Assembly: GCA_002368735.1 (NCBI GenBank)
Contig: DFEQ01000101.1
Span: 1 to 17,105 of the forward strand
Origin: Christensenella sp. UBA3798
GTDB lineage: Bacteria; Bacillota; Clostridia; Christensenellales; CAG-1252
Direction: 5' to 3'
Length of the DNA: 17,105 nt
Shown piece by piece: positions 1-7,316 of this stretch. The translations under genes were made by a program, and so were the position numbers. How positions within the stretch are numbered: position 1 is the first letter of the stretch; the number at the start of each line of letters is the position of its first letter. The notes under the pieces were generated by a model. It saw nothing but the letters and a program-made list of their open reading frames with translations. It made no database searches and had not been told where the DNA came from.

Positions 1-2
1 GC

Positions 3-1985
3 CCCCGCGTCAAGGAGGAGCCCTTCCGCGAAGCGGACAGACTGTTTGCCGCCAAGGCTGGCAAGTGTTTGCGCTACTATATAGACGCCGACGTTTCGCC
101 CCTCGAGATGCTTGCCGTGCTCGGACGGGGAAGGGAGATAGAGAAACTCTATCCCATCTATCCCAATTCCTCGCGCGTTCTACCCATGATACATAAGATA
201 TACTTTACTCGCTTGGGCGCGGGCGTCATCGTGACGGGGGATAAACTACGCGTTCCCGTTGAGCCTCTCTCCTTTGCTTTCAAGAAGGCTCTCGTTCGTT
301 TTGCGCTGGTTTTCCTTATAAGTTTCGCCGTTATTGCGGCGGTGACCTCTTTCGTCTTCGTCTACTACGGCGTGGGGAGCAGCAGCAGTTATTTCCGCGC
401 GCGGTCGGCAGAGGATACCCTTGCCGCGCTCGACGAGGATAAATACATCAAACTCGAAAGCGACCTGACTCTTTCCGCGGGAACGACGAGCTATGCCGCC
501 ACCATGGAAGGGGGAGGGCATATCCTCTATCTCGACCGCCCCTTTGCCGAGCTGTTGACGGGTGAGATACGCGACGTGATCTTTGTCGTCAAGCAGGGCT
601 TTATAGGGGACGCCGTCATCCTTCGCAACGAGGGCGTGCTCGATAACGTGCGCGTCGTTGCGGAAGAAGTTTCTCTCCAAAAAGGCGGAGAATACATGGG
701 ACTTTTGACCGCCGTGAACGCGGGCACTGTCAAAGGGTGCAGCGCCGTCATGGGGGTATCTATCTCGGGCGAGGGGGGAGGAGATTGCTTCTTCGCCCCC
801 TTTGCGGGGAGCAACGAGGGGTTGATACACGACTGCATGGCGGACGGCACGATCACGGCGACCAACGTGGACGTTGCGGGCGTCGCGGGTAAAAACGGCT
901 CGGGCGGCACCATCACCGATTGCGTTGTCAAAGCCGAGCTATCAGAAAGTGCGAATATCAAGAATTGGACCCCCAACGTGGCGGGCGTAGCGGCGCAGAA
1001 CCAGGGGGCGATATACGGCTGCGCCGTGACGGGGAAGGTGACTTCTCTCCTTCGCGCTCCTGCCATGGCAGAGGACGAGTCGGCGGCTTCCGCATACGCC
1101 GCGGGCGTTGCCTGCGTGAACGGGGGCAGCATCCGCGCCTCTAACGTCGATGTCGCTTGCCTTGCGGACGCGGAGAACGGTTACGCATTCGCGGGAGGTA
1201 TGGTCGTATTCAATTTTGACCAAGCATCGCAAGAATCCATTCTACCGGGGACGATCCGGACCTCCTCCGCATCGGGGAGCGTGTCCGCGCATTCCTCCAC
1301 GCACGACGCCTACTGTGCGGGGATCGCGGCGATCAATTACTACAAGATAGAGAGTTGTCGCTCCTCTGCGGCGGTCAGCGCCACGGCGGAGACGGGATAT
1401 GCCTTTGCGGCGGGCGTCACGGCGAGGAATACCTACGTTTCCATCGACCTATTCACGCAGTATACGGGCGAGGTGACCACCTGTTTGAGTAGCGGCGACG
1501 TCAGCGCCACTTCCGGAACTATGAACGCCTACGCGGGCGGCATCGCGGCGGAGAATAACCAAGGCGTGATAACCTCCTGCGGACATACCGCGGCGGTCAC
1601 GGCAAGCACGGCGGGCGGCACGGTTTACGGCTTTATCGGCGGCGTCGTGGGCTACAATTACGGCACGGTGGATCGTTGCTTCTTCCTTGGCACCTTGTGC
1701 GAGTACGACGAGGATACCTTCGTGGGCGGGATATGCGGCTTGTTGCGCCTGCCCTTTGCGATGGGGCACACGATGGAGGGCTCCTACTTCTCCTCGGGCG
1801 CTCACGCAAACGGCGCCACCTTGTTCGGAATGAACTATTATTCTCTCCGCGCGGGCTACATCTATTCCCTCGCTTTCTTTGAGAATAACGAGGGCTACGA
1901 AGGATATATCGAGGGCATTCTCGATTTTGGCGGGACGGCGGCGTCCGCGGAGGACATCAAGGCATCGGAGGTGTACTATGAGTAA
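3..1985 (+). CDS. Membrane-anchored protein with GLUG-like repeats (5' partial)
   Basis: The frame is open from the first full codon at base 3, and the residues before the TTG at 69 read as ordinary protein, so the gene probably starts upstream of the window and 69 is not a real start. Order of parts: a hydrophilic N-terminal segment of about 90 residues, one strong transmembrane helix (about bases 300-366), then a long exported region. From about base 870 to 1735 the exported part holds roughly nine imperfect repeats of 30-40 residues of the type AGVAxxNxGxIxxCxxxGxV, such as GGVVGYNYGTVDRC near 1636. This resembles the GLUG motif of bacterial surface proteins, which is expected to form a beta-helix or solenoid. 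Binding partner and function are unknown. The stop overlaps the next gene by 8 bases, so the two are probably co-translated. Confidence 0.75.
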   Translation, partial: PRVKEEPFREADRLFAAKAGKCLRYYIDADVSPLEMLAVLGRGREIEKLYPIYPNSSRVLPMIHKIYFTRLGAGVIVTGDKLRVPVEPLSFAFKKALVRFALVFLISFAVIAAVTSFVFVYYGVGSSSSYFRARSAEDTLAALDEDKYIKLESDLTLSAGTTSYAATMEGGGHILYLDRPFAELLTGEIRDVIFVVKQGFIGDAVILRNEGVLDNVRVVAEEVSLQKGGEYMGLLTAVNAGTVKGCSAVMGVSISGEGGGDCFFAPFAGSNEGLIHDCMADGTITATNVDVAGVAGKNGSGGTITDCVVKAELSESANIKNWTPNVAGVAAQNQGAIYGCAVTGKVTSLLRAPAMAEDESAASAYAAGVACVNGGSIRASNVDVACLADAENGYAFAGGMVVFNFDQASQESILPGTIRTSSASGSVSAHSSTHDAYCAGIAAINYYKIESCRSSAAVSATAETGYAFAAGVTARNTYVSIDLFTQYTGEVTTCLSSGDVSATSGTMNAYAGGIAAENNQGVITSCGHTAAVTASTAGGTVYGFIGGVVGYNYGTVDRCFFLGTLCEYDEDTFVGGICGLLRLPFAMGHTMEGSYFSSGAHANGATLFGMNYYSLRAGYIYSLAFFENNEGYEGYIEGILDFGGTAASAEDIKASEVYYE

Positions 1986-2253
1986 GCGTTTCAAGATCAT
2001 CCTTCTGTCCGCCATATCTACCCTTCTCGCGCTTTTTATCGTCATGCTCTTTCTTGCGGTGCCGATGGGCGCCAAGAGATCAGTGATCCCTTTGCCTGCT
2101 TTTTATATCACCGCCCTCGCTACTGCGGCCGTCTTTTTCCTCGCGGGACTTCTTTGCGTGATTTGTCTAATTCGGGGGTTGACGAGCAGGGGCTCCAAGT
2201 ATTATGATAATAAAAATATCTCGGAGAAGGGTGAGAAAAAGGTGACTTTATGA
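1978..2253 (+). CDS. Small two-helix membrane protein, unknown function
   Basis: 91 residues starting MSKRFKI. I chose the ATG at 1978 because GGAGG lies 6 bases before it (1967-1971) and because residues encoded further upstream are only the shadow of the preceding gene. There are two hydrophobic segments, about residues 5-25 and 41-62, and a basic, polar C-terminus (about residues 63-91). No family recognised. It overlaps the preceding repeat protein by 8 bases and the next gene, rel, by 4 bases (ATGA), so all three are likely made from one mRNA. A role as a partner or assembly factor of the surface protein is possible but rests on context only. Confidence 0.7.
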   Translation: MSKRFKIILLSAISTLLALFIVMLFLAVPMGAKRSVIPLPAFYITALATAAVFFLAGLLCVICLIRGLTSRGSKYYDNKNISEKGEKKVTL

Positions 2254-4385
2254 CCAAGGTCGCATTGGACGAAAACGAACTCATAGAAAGGATCAAAAAG
2301 ACCTATCCCGAAGAGCAAAGCGCGATGGTGCTTCGCGCCTTTTCCCTTGCTAAGGGGGCGCACGAAGGGCAAAAGCGCATGTCGGGCGAGCCCTATATCA
2401 TACACCCCTGCCACGTTGCGAATATTCTTCTCGACCTCGGCATGGACGCCTCCACCGTCGCGGCGGGCTTCCTGCACGACGTTCTCGAGGACACCGACGT
2501 CCCGCGCGAGAAACTCGTGGAAGAATTCGGCGAGGAGGTTACCTCCCTCGTGGACGGCGTCACCAAGCTGACCAAACTGCAGTTCAAGAGCAAGGCGCAG
2601 GCGGAAGCGGAAAACCTCCGCAAGATGCTGCTCGCCATGGCGAAGGACCTTAGGGTCATCATCATCAAATTTGCCGATCGCTTGCACAATATGCGCTCCT
2701 TGGAGTATATGCCCGAGGAGTCGCAGATCGCCACCGCGCGCGAGACGATGGAGATATACGCCCCTCTCGCCGCCCGCCTCGGGATGTCGCGTATCAAGGG
2801 AGAACTCGAGGATATCTCGATGCGCTACTTGTACCCCAAGGAGTATTACGAGCTCGTGGAGCTCGTCGCCTCCAAGAAGGAGGAACGCGACGAATTCGTA
2901 AAGAACGTCACCGAGGAACTGAGAGCCGAACTCGATAAGGTGGGTATCAAATGCGAGATCAACGGCAGGGCGAAGCACTTCTACAGCATATACAGAAAGA
3001 TGAAGAGGCTGAACTGCCCCATCGACCAGATCTTCGACCTCGTCGCCGTGCGCGTCATCGTGGACACAGTGCGCGATTGTTACGAGGTGCTCGGCACCGT
3101 GCACGCGATGTGGAAGTCGCTAAACCGCGTCAAGGACTATATCGCCACCCCTAAGCCCAATAATTATAGGTCGCTCCACACCACCGTCACCAACCGCTTC
3201 GGCAGACCCTTCGAGGTGCAGATCCGCACCAAGGAGATGCACCGCTTGGCGGAGTACGGTATCGCGGCGCATTGGAAGTATAAAGACGGCAAGACCGACC
3301 GCGCTCTCGACGAAAAGATGAGCTGGATCCGCGAGGTCATGGCGATACACGAGAGCGACGTGGAAGACAGCGAAGAATATCTCAATATGCTCAAGAGCGA
3401 GATGTTCAACGACGAGGTCTTCATCTTCACCCCGCAGGGCGACGTCAAGGCGCTCCCCGTGGGTTCCTGCATCGTGGACTTCGCCTATGCCATCCACAGC
3501 GACGTGGGCAATAAGTGCGTGGGCGGCAAGGTCAATATGAAGTTCGTCCCCCTCTCCACCAAGCTCCAGACGGGGGATATCGTGGAGATAATCACCTCTC
3601 CGAACGCCCATCCCAGCCGCGACTGGTTCCGCTTCGTCGCCTCTCCTTCTACCAAGGCGAGGATACGTCAATACTTCAAGCGCACCATGCGCGACGAGAA
3701 TATCCGCATCGGCAGGGATATGCTGATAGCCGCCTGCAAGAAGTCGGGCTACAGCGCCAAGGAGCTGATGGTGGACGATTGGATATGCGAGACGGTGGAG
3801 AAGCAGAGCTTCTCTTCCACCGACGACGTGCTTGCGGCGATCGGCTACGGCGAACTCAAGCCCAAGCCCATCATCGACAAGCTCGTGCAGCGCTACCGTG
3901 AGACCGCCCCCAAGGAGGATGTCAAGGAGCGTCCCGTCAAGAAGGCGACGGGTAATAGCGGCATACTGATCGACGGCGAGGACGGCATGCAGATACACCT
4001 TTGCAAGTGCTGCAACCCCCTCCCGGGCGACGAGATCGTGGGCTACGTCACGCGCGGCAGAGGCATCAACGTGCATCGCGCCGACTGTGAAAACGTCAAG
4101 ACGATGGAGAAGGAAAGGCTCATTGCCGCCGAATGGAGCGGGGTAGCCGCGGGCAAGTTCTCCGCCACTCTGTACGTTTACGCCACGAGCACCGCCGCGA
4201 TCAACCAAACCACCGAAGTATTCAGCGGGATGAAAATAGAGTTGACGCATATCAACGCCGCGGTGGATAAGGATAAAAACGTCAAGATAGAGGTCACCGT
4301 CGAGCTCGGAGGAAGAGAAGAGCTCTTTGCCGTCAAGAATAAGCTATTGCAGATAAAGACGGTGACAGACGTCGTAAGAGGATAA
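2250..4385 (+). CDS. rel: Bifunctional (p)ppGpp synthetase/hydrolase Rel (RelA/SpoT family)
   Basis: 711 residues, the usual length for a Gram-positive Rel. It makes and degrades the stringent-response alarmone (p)ppGpp in the cytoplasm. The hydrolase (HD) domain covers about residues 30-180, with H52, the H76-D77 pair in FLHDVLEDT, and FADRLHNMR at 141-149. The synthetase domain covers about 235-345, with RVKDYIATPKPNNYRSLH (293-310) and EVQIRT (322-327). RxKD at 293-296 is the form found in bifunctional Rel rather than the acidic form of monofunctional RelA. A TGS domain follows (about 388-450), then a zinc-finger-like segment with C585, C587 and C588, and a C-terminal ACT domain (about 638-711). 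All parts look intact. The start overlaps the previous gene by 4 bases, with AAGGTG upstream. Transcription in an operon behind two envelope genes is unusual. Confidence 0.97.
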   Translation: MTKVALDENELIERIKKTYPEEQSAMVLRAFSLAKGAHEGQKRMSGEPYIIHPCHVANILLDLGMDASTVAAGFLHDVLEDTDVPREKLVEEFGEEVTSLVDGVTKLTKLQFKSKAQAEAENLRKMLLAMAKDLRVIIIKFADRLHNMRSLEYMPEESQIATARETMEIYAPLAARLGMSRIKGELEDISMRYLYPKEYYELVELVASKKEERDEFVKNVTEELRAELDKVGIKCEINGRAKHFYSIYRKMKRLNCPIDQIFDLVAVRVIVDTVRDCYEVLGTVHAMWKSLNRVKDYIATPKPNNYRSLHTTVTNRFGRPFEVQIRTKEMHRLAEYGIAAHWKYKDGKTDRALDEKMSWIREVMAIHESDVEDSEEYLNMLKSEMFNDEVFIFTPQGDVKALPVGSCIVDFAYAIHSDVGNKCVGGKVNMKFVPLSTKLQTGDIVEIITSPNAHPSRDWFRFVASPSTKARIRQYFKRTMRDENIRIGRDMLIAACKKSGYSAKELMVDDWICETVEKQSFSSTDDVLAAIGYGELKPKPIIDKLVQRYRETAPKEDVKERPVKKATGNSGILIDGEDGMQIHLCKCCNPLPGDEIVGYVTRGRGINVHRADCENVKTMEKERLIAAEWSGVAAGKFSATLYVYATSTAAINQTTEVFSGMKIELTHINAAVDKDKNVKIEVTVELGGREELFAVKNKLLQIKTVTDVVRG

Positions 4386-4387
4386 AT

Positions 4388-5521
4388 ATGATAGAGATAA
4401 AAGAAGTAAAAACCTGCTGTCAACGCCGCGCTTTCGTGAGTTTCCCGCTCAAGCTGTATCGGGATAACGAGCATTACGCCCCCTTGTTCTATATGGACGA
4501 AAAGGCGCTCCTCAGCGAAAAGACCAATATCTACAGCGACTATACTAAGAGCCGCTTCTTCCTCGCCTATGACGAGAAGGGCAAGGTGGTGGGTCGCGTG
4601 GGCGCTATCGTCAACTATGCCGACATCGAGAAGACGGGGGTCAAGGCGATGCGCTTCACCCGCCTCGACGCGGTGGACGACCCCGCCGTATTCGCCGCGC
4701 TGATGGGTGCGGTGGAGGACTACGCCCGCGAGGAAGGTATGAGTAGCGTGCACGGTCCCCTCGGCTATAACGATATGGATAAGGAAGGACTGCTCATCGA
4801 GGGCTACGAGTACGATGAGACCTACGGCGGCGTGTATAATTATCCCTACTACCTCTCTAGGCTCGAGGAGCTCGGCTACGCCAAGGAGTTCGATTGGATC
4901 GAGCGCAAGATATACGTCGGCGATAAGGTGGACGAGAGATACGTCCGTATGGCGGAGGTGGTGAAGAACCGCTATCACTTCCGTGAGCTCATCGACAACG
5001 ATATGTCCACGGGCTACGTCATCGACACCTATGCCGATCAGATATTTGCCCTTCTTGACGAAGCTTATCGCAAGCTGCACGGCACCGTCCCCTTCACCGA
5101 GCGGGCAAAGAAGTCCATGATCTCGGGTCTCCGCATCATCGTCAAGGCGCGCTATATCTCCTGCATCGCGGATGAGAGCGGCAAGCTGGTCGCTTTCGGC
5201 CTCCTGCTCCCTGCCATCTGGCACGCCCTGCATAAGAGCCAAGGCAAACTCTTCCCCTTCGGCATCTTCCACTTCCTCCCCCTCCTTTTCAAGAAGCCCA
5301 AGGAGATGGAGATGGCACTCATCGGCATCGTGGACGAATATCGCAATAGCGGCGCCCACACCCTCATCATTCGCCGCCTGTGGCAGAATATCATCGACGA
5401 CGGCATCAAGGAGCTGGAGTCCAACGCCAACCTCGAGGATAACGTGGAGATCAATAACCTCCTCGGCAAGTTCCCCCAAAAGCAGCACAAACGCCGTCGC
5501 TGTTTGATTAAGCAGCTTTGA
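4388..5521 (+). CDS. GNAT-like N-acetyltransferase family protein, substrate unknown
   Basis: 377 residues, starting 2 bases after the rel stop with AGAGGAT just upstream, so it is co-transcribed with rel. The N-terminus (FVSFPLKLYRDNEHYAPLF), the middle (RVGAIVNY, then VHGPLGYNDMDKEGLLIEGY at about 133-152) and the C-terminal NANLEDNVEINN match my memory of a widespread family of about 370-residue proteins usually annotated as GNAT-like or 'N-acetyltransferase'. Members look like two GNAT folds in tandem; to my knowledge the acceptor is not known. The C-terminus is very basic (KQHKRRRCLIKQ). No signal peptide. There is a hydrophobic stretch near residues 285-305 (FPFGIFHFLPLLF), not clearly a membrane helix. 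A terminator follows directly. The family call is fairly confident; the reaction is inferred from the fold. Confidence 0.75.
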   Translation: MIEIKEVKTCCQRRAFVSFPLKLYRDNEHYAPLFYMDEKALLSEKTNIYSDYTKSRFFLAYDEKGKVVGRVGAIVNYADIEKTGVKAMRFTRLDAVDDPAVFAALMGAVEDYAREEGMSSVHGPLGYNDMDKEGLLIEGYEYDETYGGVYNYPYYLSRLEELGYAKEFDWIERKIYVGDKVDERYVRMAEVVKNRYHFRELIDNDMSTGYVIDTYADQIFALLDEAYRKLHGTVPFTERAKKSMISGLRIIVKARYISCIADESGKLVAFGLLLPAIWHALHKSQGKLFPFGIFHFLPLLFKKPKEMEMALIGIVDEYRNSGAHTLIIRRLWQNIIDDGIKELESNANLEDNVEINNLLGKFPQKQHKRRRCLIKQL

Positions 5522-5522
5522 T

Positions 5523-5549
5523 CGGCGACACATAAGGGCGCCGTTTTTT
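5523..5549 (+). terminator. Intrinsic terminator of the rel operon
   Basis: CGGCG (5523-5527) pairs with CGCCG (5539-5543), followed by six T (5544-5549). It begins 2 bases after the stop of the acetyltransferase-like gene. Confidence 0.75.
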
Positions 5550-5589
5550 CGGACATAGAGTTTTTTATTTAATTGGTTTCCTCTTTTTC

Positions 5590-5676
5590 TTCTCGCACGG
5601 CGAGAAATATCACTTTCGGCTATGCCGAAAATATCACTCGCGGGAGCGAAAATGACTTCGCATCGCGAAATATCGC
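5590..5676. repeat. Hairpin array 1 with ATATCAC-type spacers
   Basis: Four short perfect inverted repeats in tandem, each with a different stem and a 3-4 base loop: TTCTCGC/GCGAGAA (5590-5606), TTTCGGC/GCCGAAA (5614-5630), TCGC/GCGA (5638-5649) and TTCGC/GCGAA (5657-5669). They are separated by near-constant 7-8 base spacers (ATATCAC, AAATGAC, ATATCGC). The first three stems recur in the same order at 16115-16194. The array lies between two convergent genes. No coding potential is evident. Confidence 0.8.
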
Positions 5677-5680
5677 TAAG

Positions 5681-5710
5681 AAAAAAGAGCGCTTATTCGC
5701 GCTCTTTTTT
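5681..5710. terminator. Bidirectional intrinsic terminator overlapping the ECF gene stop
   Basis: A perfect 12-bp stem, AAAAAAGAGCGC (5681-5692) with GCGCTCTTTTTT (5699-5710), and a 6-base loop. It has A and T runs on both sides, so it can work on both strands. The stop codon of the minus-strand ECF gene (5693-5695) lies in the loop, and its last codons form one arm. Confidence 0.85.
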
Positions 5711-6271
5711 GTCGCTTTCTTCTGTTGGCTTCGGTAGTTCGTCGTAGAATTGATTTCTTCCCACGATCTCGGAGAAGGACTTGATACGGGAGGTGGAGAA
5801 GAGGAGAAGGATGGCGAGGACGATGCCCACGGCGCCCTGTATGGCGTTGCCCGGGACGCTCGTAAAAGCCACCGCGGCGCTCCCTTTCATGATCCAGGAG
5901 GCAATAAAGTAGCCCGCCACCATCATGATCGCGGAGGGGAGGGCGGCTATCCCTGCCGAGAGGAAGCGATTGACGCGGAGCTTCTTCAGGAGGAAGAACA
6001 GCACTCCCGCGAGGGCGCCTTCTGCGCCCTTGATGAGGAGGGTGGGGAGGATCCAATGCGCATACCCCGAGATGAGGTCGGCAAGGGCGCTGCCGATGCC
6101 TCCTGCGATGAATCCCGCGAGGGGTCCGAACGCCACGCCCGTGAAGAGCACGATCCCGTCGCCGATATTCAGATATCCGTCCGTCGCCACCATCGGGATG
6201 CGTATGGCAAAGGTCGCCACCGTCACGAGAGCGCTCATCAGTGCGTACACGGCTATCGTCTTGCTCTTCAT
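5693..6271 (-). CDS. ECF transporter S component (substrate-binding membrane protein)
   Basis: 192 residues with about six hydrophobic segments. It starts at the ATG at 6271, with a strong AAAGGAGG site upstream. The segment YLNIGDGIVLFTGVAFGP (about 33-50), followed by a glycine-rich GFIAGGIGSALADLISGY (53-70) and LPTLLIKGAEG (75-85), is typical of the DUF1393-type S components of energy-coupling-factor vitamin importers. These bind a vitamin or precursor in the membrane and dock on a shared EcfA/A'/T module; no module genes are in this window, so a group II arrangement is likely. The substrate cannot be read from sequence. The C-terminal tail is polar and charged, and its last codons form one arm of the terminator at 5681-5710. 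The long leader with a hairpin array may control expression. Confidence 0.88.
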   Translation of the reverse strand: MKSKTIAVYALMSALVTVATFAIRIPMVATDGYLNIGDGIVLFTGVAFGPLAGFIAGGIGSALADLISGYAHWILPTLLIKGAEGALAGVLFFLLKKLRVNRFLSAGIAALPSAIMMVAGYFIASWIMKGSAAVAFTSVPGNAIQGAVGIVLAILLLFSTSRIKSFSEIVGRNQFYDELPKPTEESDKKERE

Positions 6272-6295
6272 ACTTTCCTCCTTTGTTCATTTCTC

Positions 6296-6444
6296 GCACC
6301 GTTAGGTGCATATCGCGCCGCGTTGGGGTCCCCGAAGAATTGTCAAATTCTTTGGGGTGTTGCGGCATATCGCACGGCAACGCCGTATATCGCATTGCGC
6401 AGCAATATATTGCGCCCGATAGGGCTATCGCTTCCCGCAAGGGA
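6296..6444. repeat. Hairpin array 2 in the ECF gene leader
   Basis: Stems in order: GCACC/GGTGC (6296-6309); an outer GCCGC/GCGGC (6317-6366) enclosing a 12-bp hairpin at 6330-6357 (CCCCGAAGAATT with AATTCTTTGGGG, one G-T pair); ACGGC/GCCGT (6374-6386); ATTGC/GCAAT (6394-6406); GCCC/GGGC (6414-6425); TCCC/GGGA (6433-6444). Spacers are ATATCGC or ATATTGC. Because the promoter is at 6471-6502 and the ECF start codon at 6271, the array would be transcribed as most of the 5' leader. Confidence 0.75.
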
Positions 6445-6470
6445 TTTACCCCACCAATTCGGTAGGTTAT

Positions 6471-6502
6471 ACTATATTAACATCGGCGGGGCACAATGTC
6501 AA
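6471..6502 (-). promoter_or_regulatory. Sigma-A-like promoter for the ECF S component gene
   Basis: On the minus strand, TTGACA (6497-6502, perfect -35) is followed after 17 bases by TAATAT (6474-6479). An alternative -10, TATAGT (6471-6476), sits at spacing 20. It lies just past the end of the lipoprotein gene, so the ECF gene can be transcribed alone with a leader of about 190 bases. Confidence 0.6.
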
Positions 6503-6508
6503 ATGTTT

Positions 6509-7201
6509 TTATACTTTTTTGCTGATGACTTCGCCCGTCGTAGGGTCGAGAAGGAGCGCCCAGTAGTCGGAGGGCGACTTGATAAATGAAACGTAATAGT
6601 AGTAGGGCGCGTCGCCGGAAAGGGCGTTTACGAGCTTGACGTATATCTCGCGCTCGAGGTTGCCGGTATCCGACTCGGCGGTGATGGCGTCGTGCAATTC
6701 TCTTTCCGCGATGGCGAGTATCTCCTTGCGGGGAAGGGTGCCTTCCATCTTGTCTATGAAGGTGACTTCGCTGTTGACCAGCCCCTCGCAGGCGATGGTG
6801 ACGGAGCGTATCTTTCCGATAGATTTCGCTTCCGCGACTTCGGCGGTGAAGGCGGCGCCCACCACGTCCTTTGTAAGGTCGCCCGTCTTCTCGCCCGTTT
6901 CTCCTTTGAGGGTGTAGGTGTAGGTGTTATTATAGAGGCTTGCCGCGCGCGGGGTGACGGTGAGGGTGGCAAAGGGGACGAGCTCGCCGACCTCGCCGTC
7001 TATCTCGATGAGCTTTTCCTTCTCGCCGAGGATAAAGTCCGCCGAAAAGTCGTCGTTTGCCCCCACGTACACCGCGTCGTGGCAGGTGCTGACGCGCTTT
7101 TCAAGGGCGCTTTTTTCTTCTTCCTGCGTCTCTTTTTTACAGGCGGCGAAGGATAGCGTGAGGACGAGAATCAATGCAATAACGATAATAGATTTTTTCA
7201 T
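6509..7201 (-). CDS. Small lipoprotein with a possible PepSY-like C-terminal domain
   Basis: 230 residues. I chose the ATG at 7201 because GGAGG stands 6 bases before it and because it gives a clean lipoprotein signal: MKK, a hydrophobic core (residues 4-16), then SFAAC with the lipid-carrying Cys at 21. The frame stays open further upstream, but that part is antisense to hflX. The mature protein starts with a charged linker (KKETQEEEKSALEKR) and should sit on the outer face of the membrane. The last 65 residues (KEILAIAERELHDAI, then YYYYVSFIKSPSDYWALLLD and PTTGEVISKK) resemble a PepSY domain, where a substrate-like strand ends in DxxTGEV. Function unknown. It lies upstream of the ECF gene on the same strand, but a promoter separates them. 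Confidence 0.8.
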   Translation of the reverse strand: MKKSIIVIALILVLTLSFAACKKETQEEEKSALEKRVSTCHDAVYVGANDDFSADFILGEKEKLIEIDGEVGELVPFATLTVTPRAASLYNNTYTYTLKGETGEKTGDLTKDVVGAAFTAEVAEAKSIGKIRSVTIACEGLVNSEVTFIDKMEGTLPRKEILAIAERELHDAITAESDTGNLEREIYVKLVNALSGDAPYYYYVSFIKSPSDYWALLLDPTTGEVISKKV

Positions 7202-7281
7202 AGGGTTCCTCCGAATGAATGATGGTATATGGTATGTTTGCGCCCGCTTGATTATTCCGCGGCGAGAATGCGGGATAAAAC

Positions 7282-7310
7282 TTGATAAACCGGGAAGAAT
7301 TCGGTATAAT
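7282..7310 (+). promoter_or_regulatory. Sigma-A promoter of hflX (predicted leaderless)
   Basis: TTGATA (7282-7287), a 17-base spacer, then TATAAT (7305-7310, perfect). The ATG begins at 7317, only 6 bases after the -10 box, which is where transcription would normally begin. No Shine-Dalgarno site precedes the ATG. Confidence 0.8.
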
Positions 7311-7316
7311 AAAAAT

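Noticed and set aside
69..71. TTG as the start of the first gene
   Set aside because: The frame is open and protein-like from the window edge, and no ribosome site precedes 69.
3120..4250. A 376-residue antisense frame opposite rel
   Set aside because: Opposite strand of conserved Rel domains; no recognisable motif.
4178..5533. A 451-residue antisense frame opposite the GNAT-like gene and the end of rel
   Set aside because: It spans two real genes and shows shadow composition only.
5590..5676. CRISPR array
   Set aside because: The near-constant parts are only 7-8 bases, the variable parts are themselves palindromic, spacing is under 25 bases, and no cas gene is present.
6272..6470. A known vitamin riboswitch in the ECF leader
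   Set aside because: I could not find conserved core sequences of TPP, FMN or cobalamin riboswitches; the leader consists of repeat hairpins.
5750..6589. A 279-residue plus-strand frame opposite the ECF gene
   Set aside because: It crosses the gene, the hairpin array and the promoter, and its composition (Glu/Gly/His/Arg-rich) is that of a shadow.
6954..7316. Upstream extension of hflX
   Set aside because: The extra residues are antisense to the lipoprotein and lie before the promoter at 7282-7310, so they cannot be translated from that transcript.
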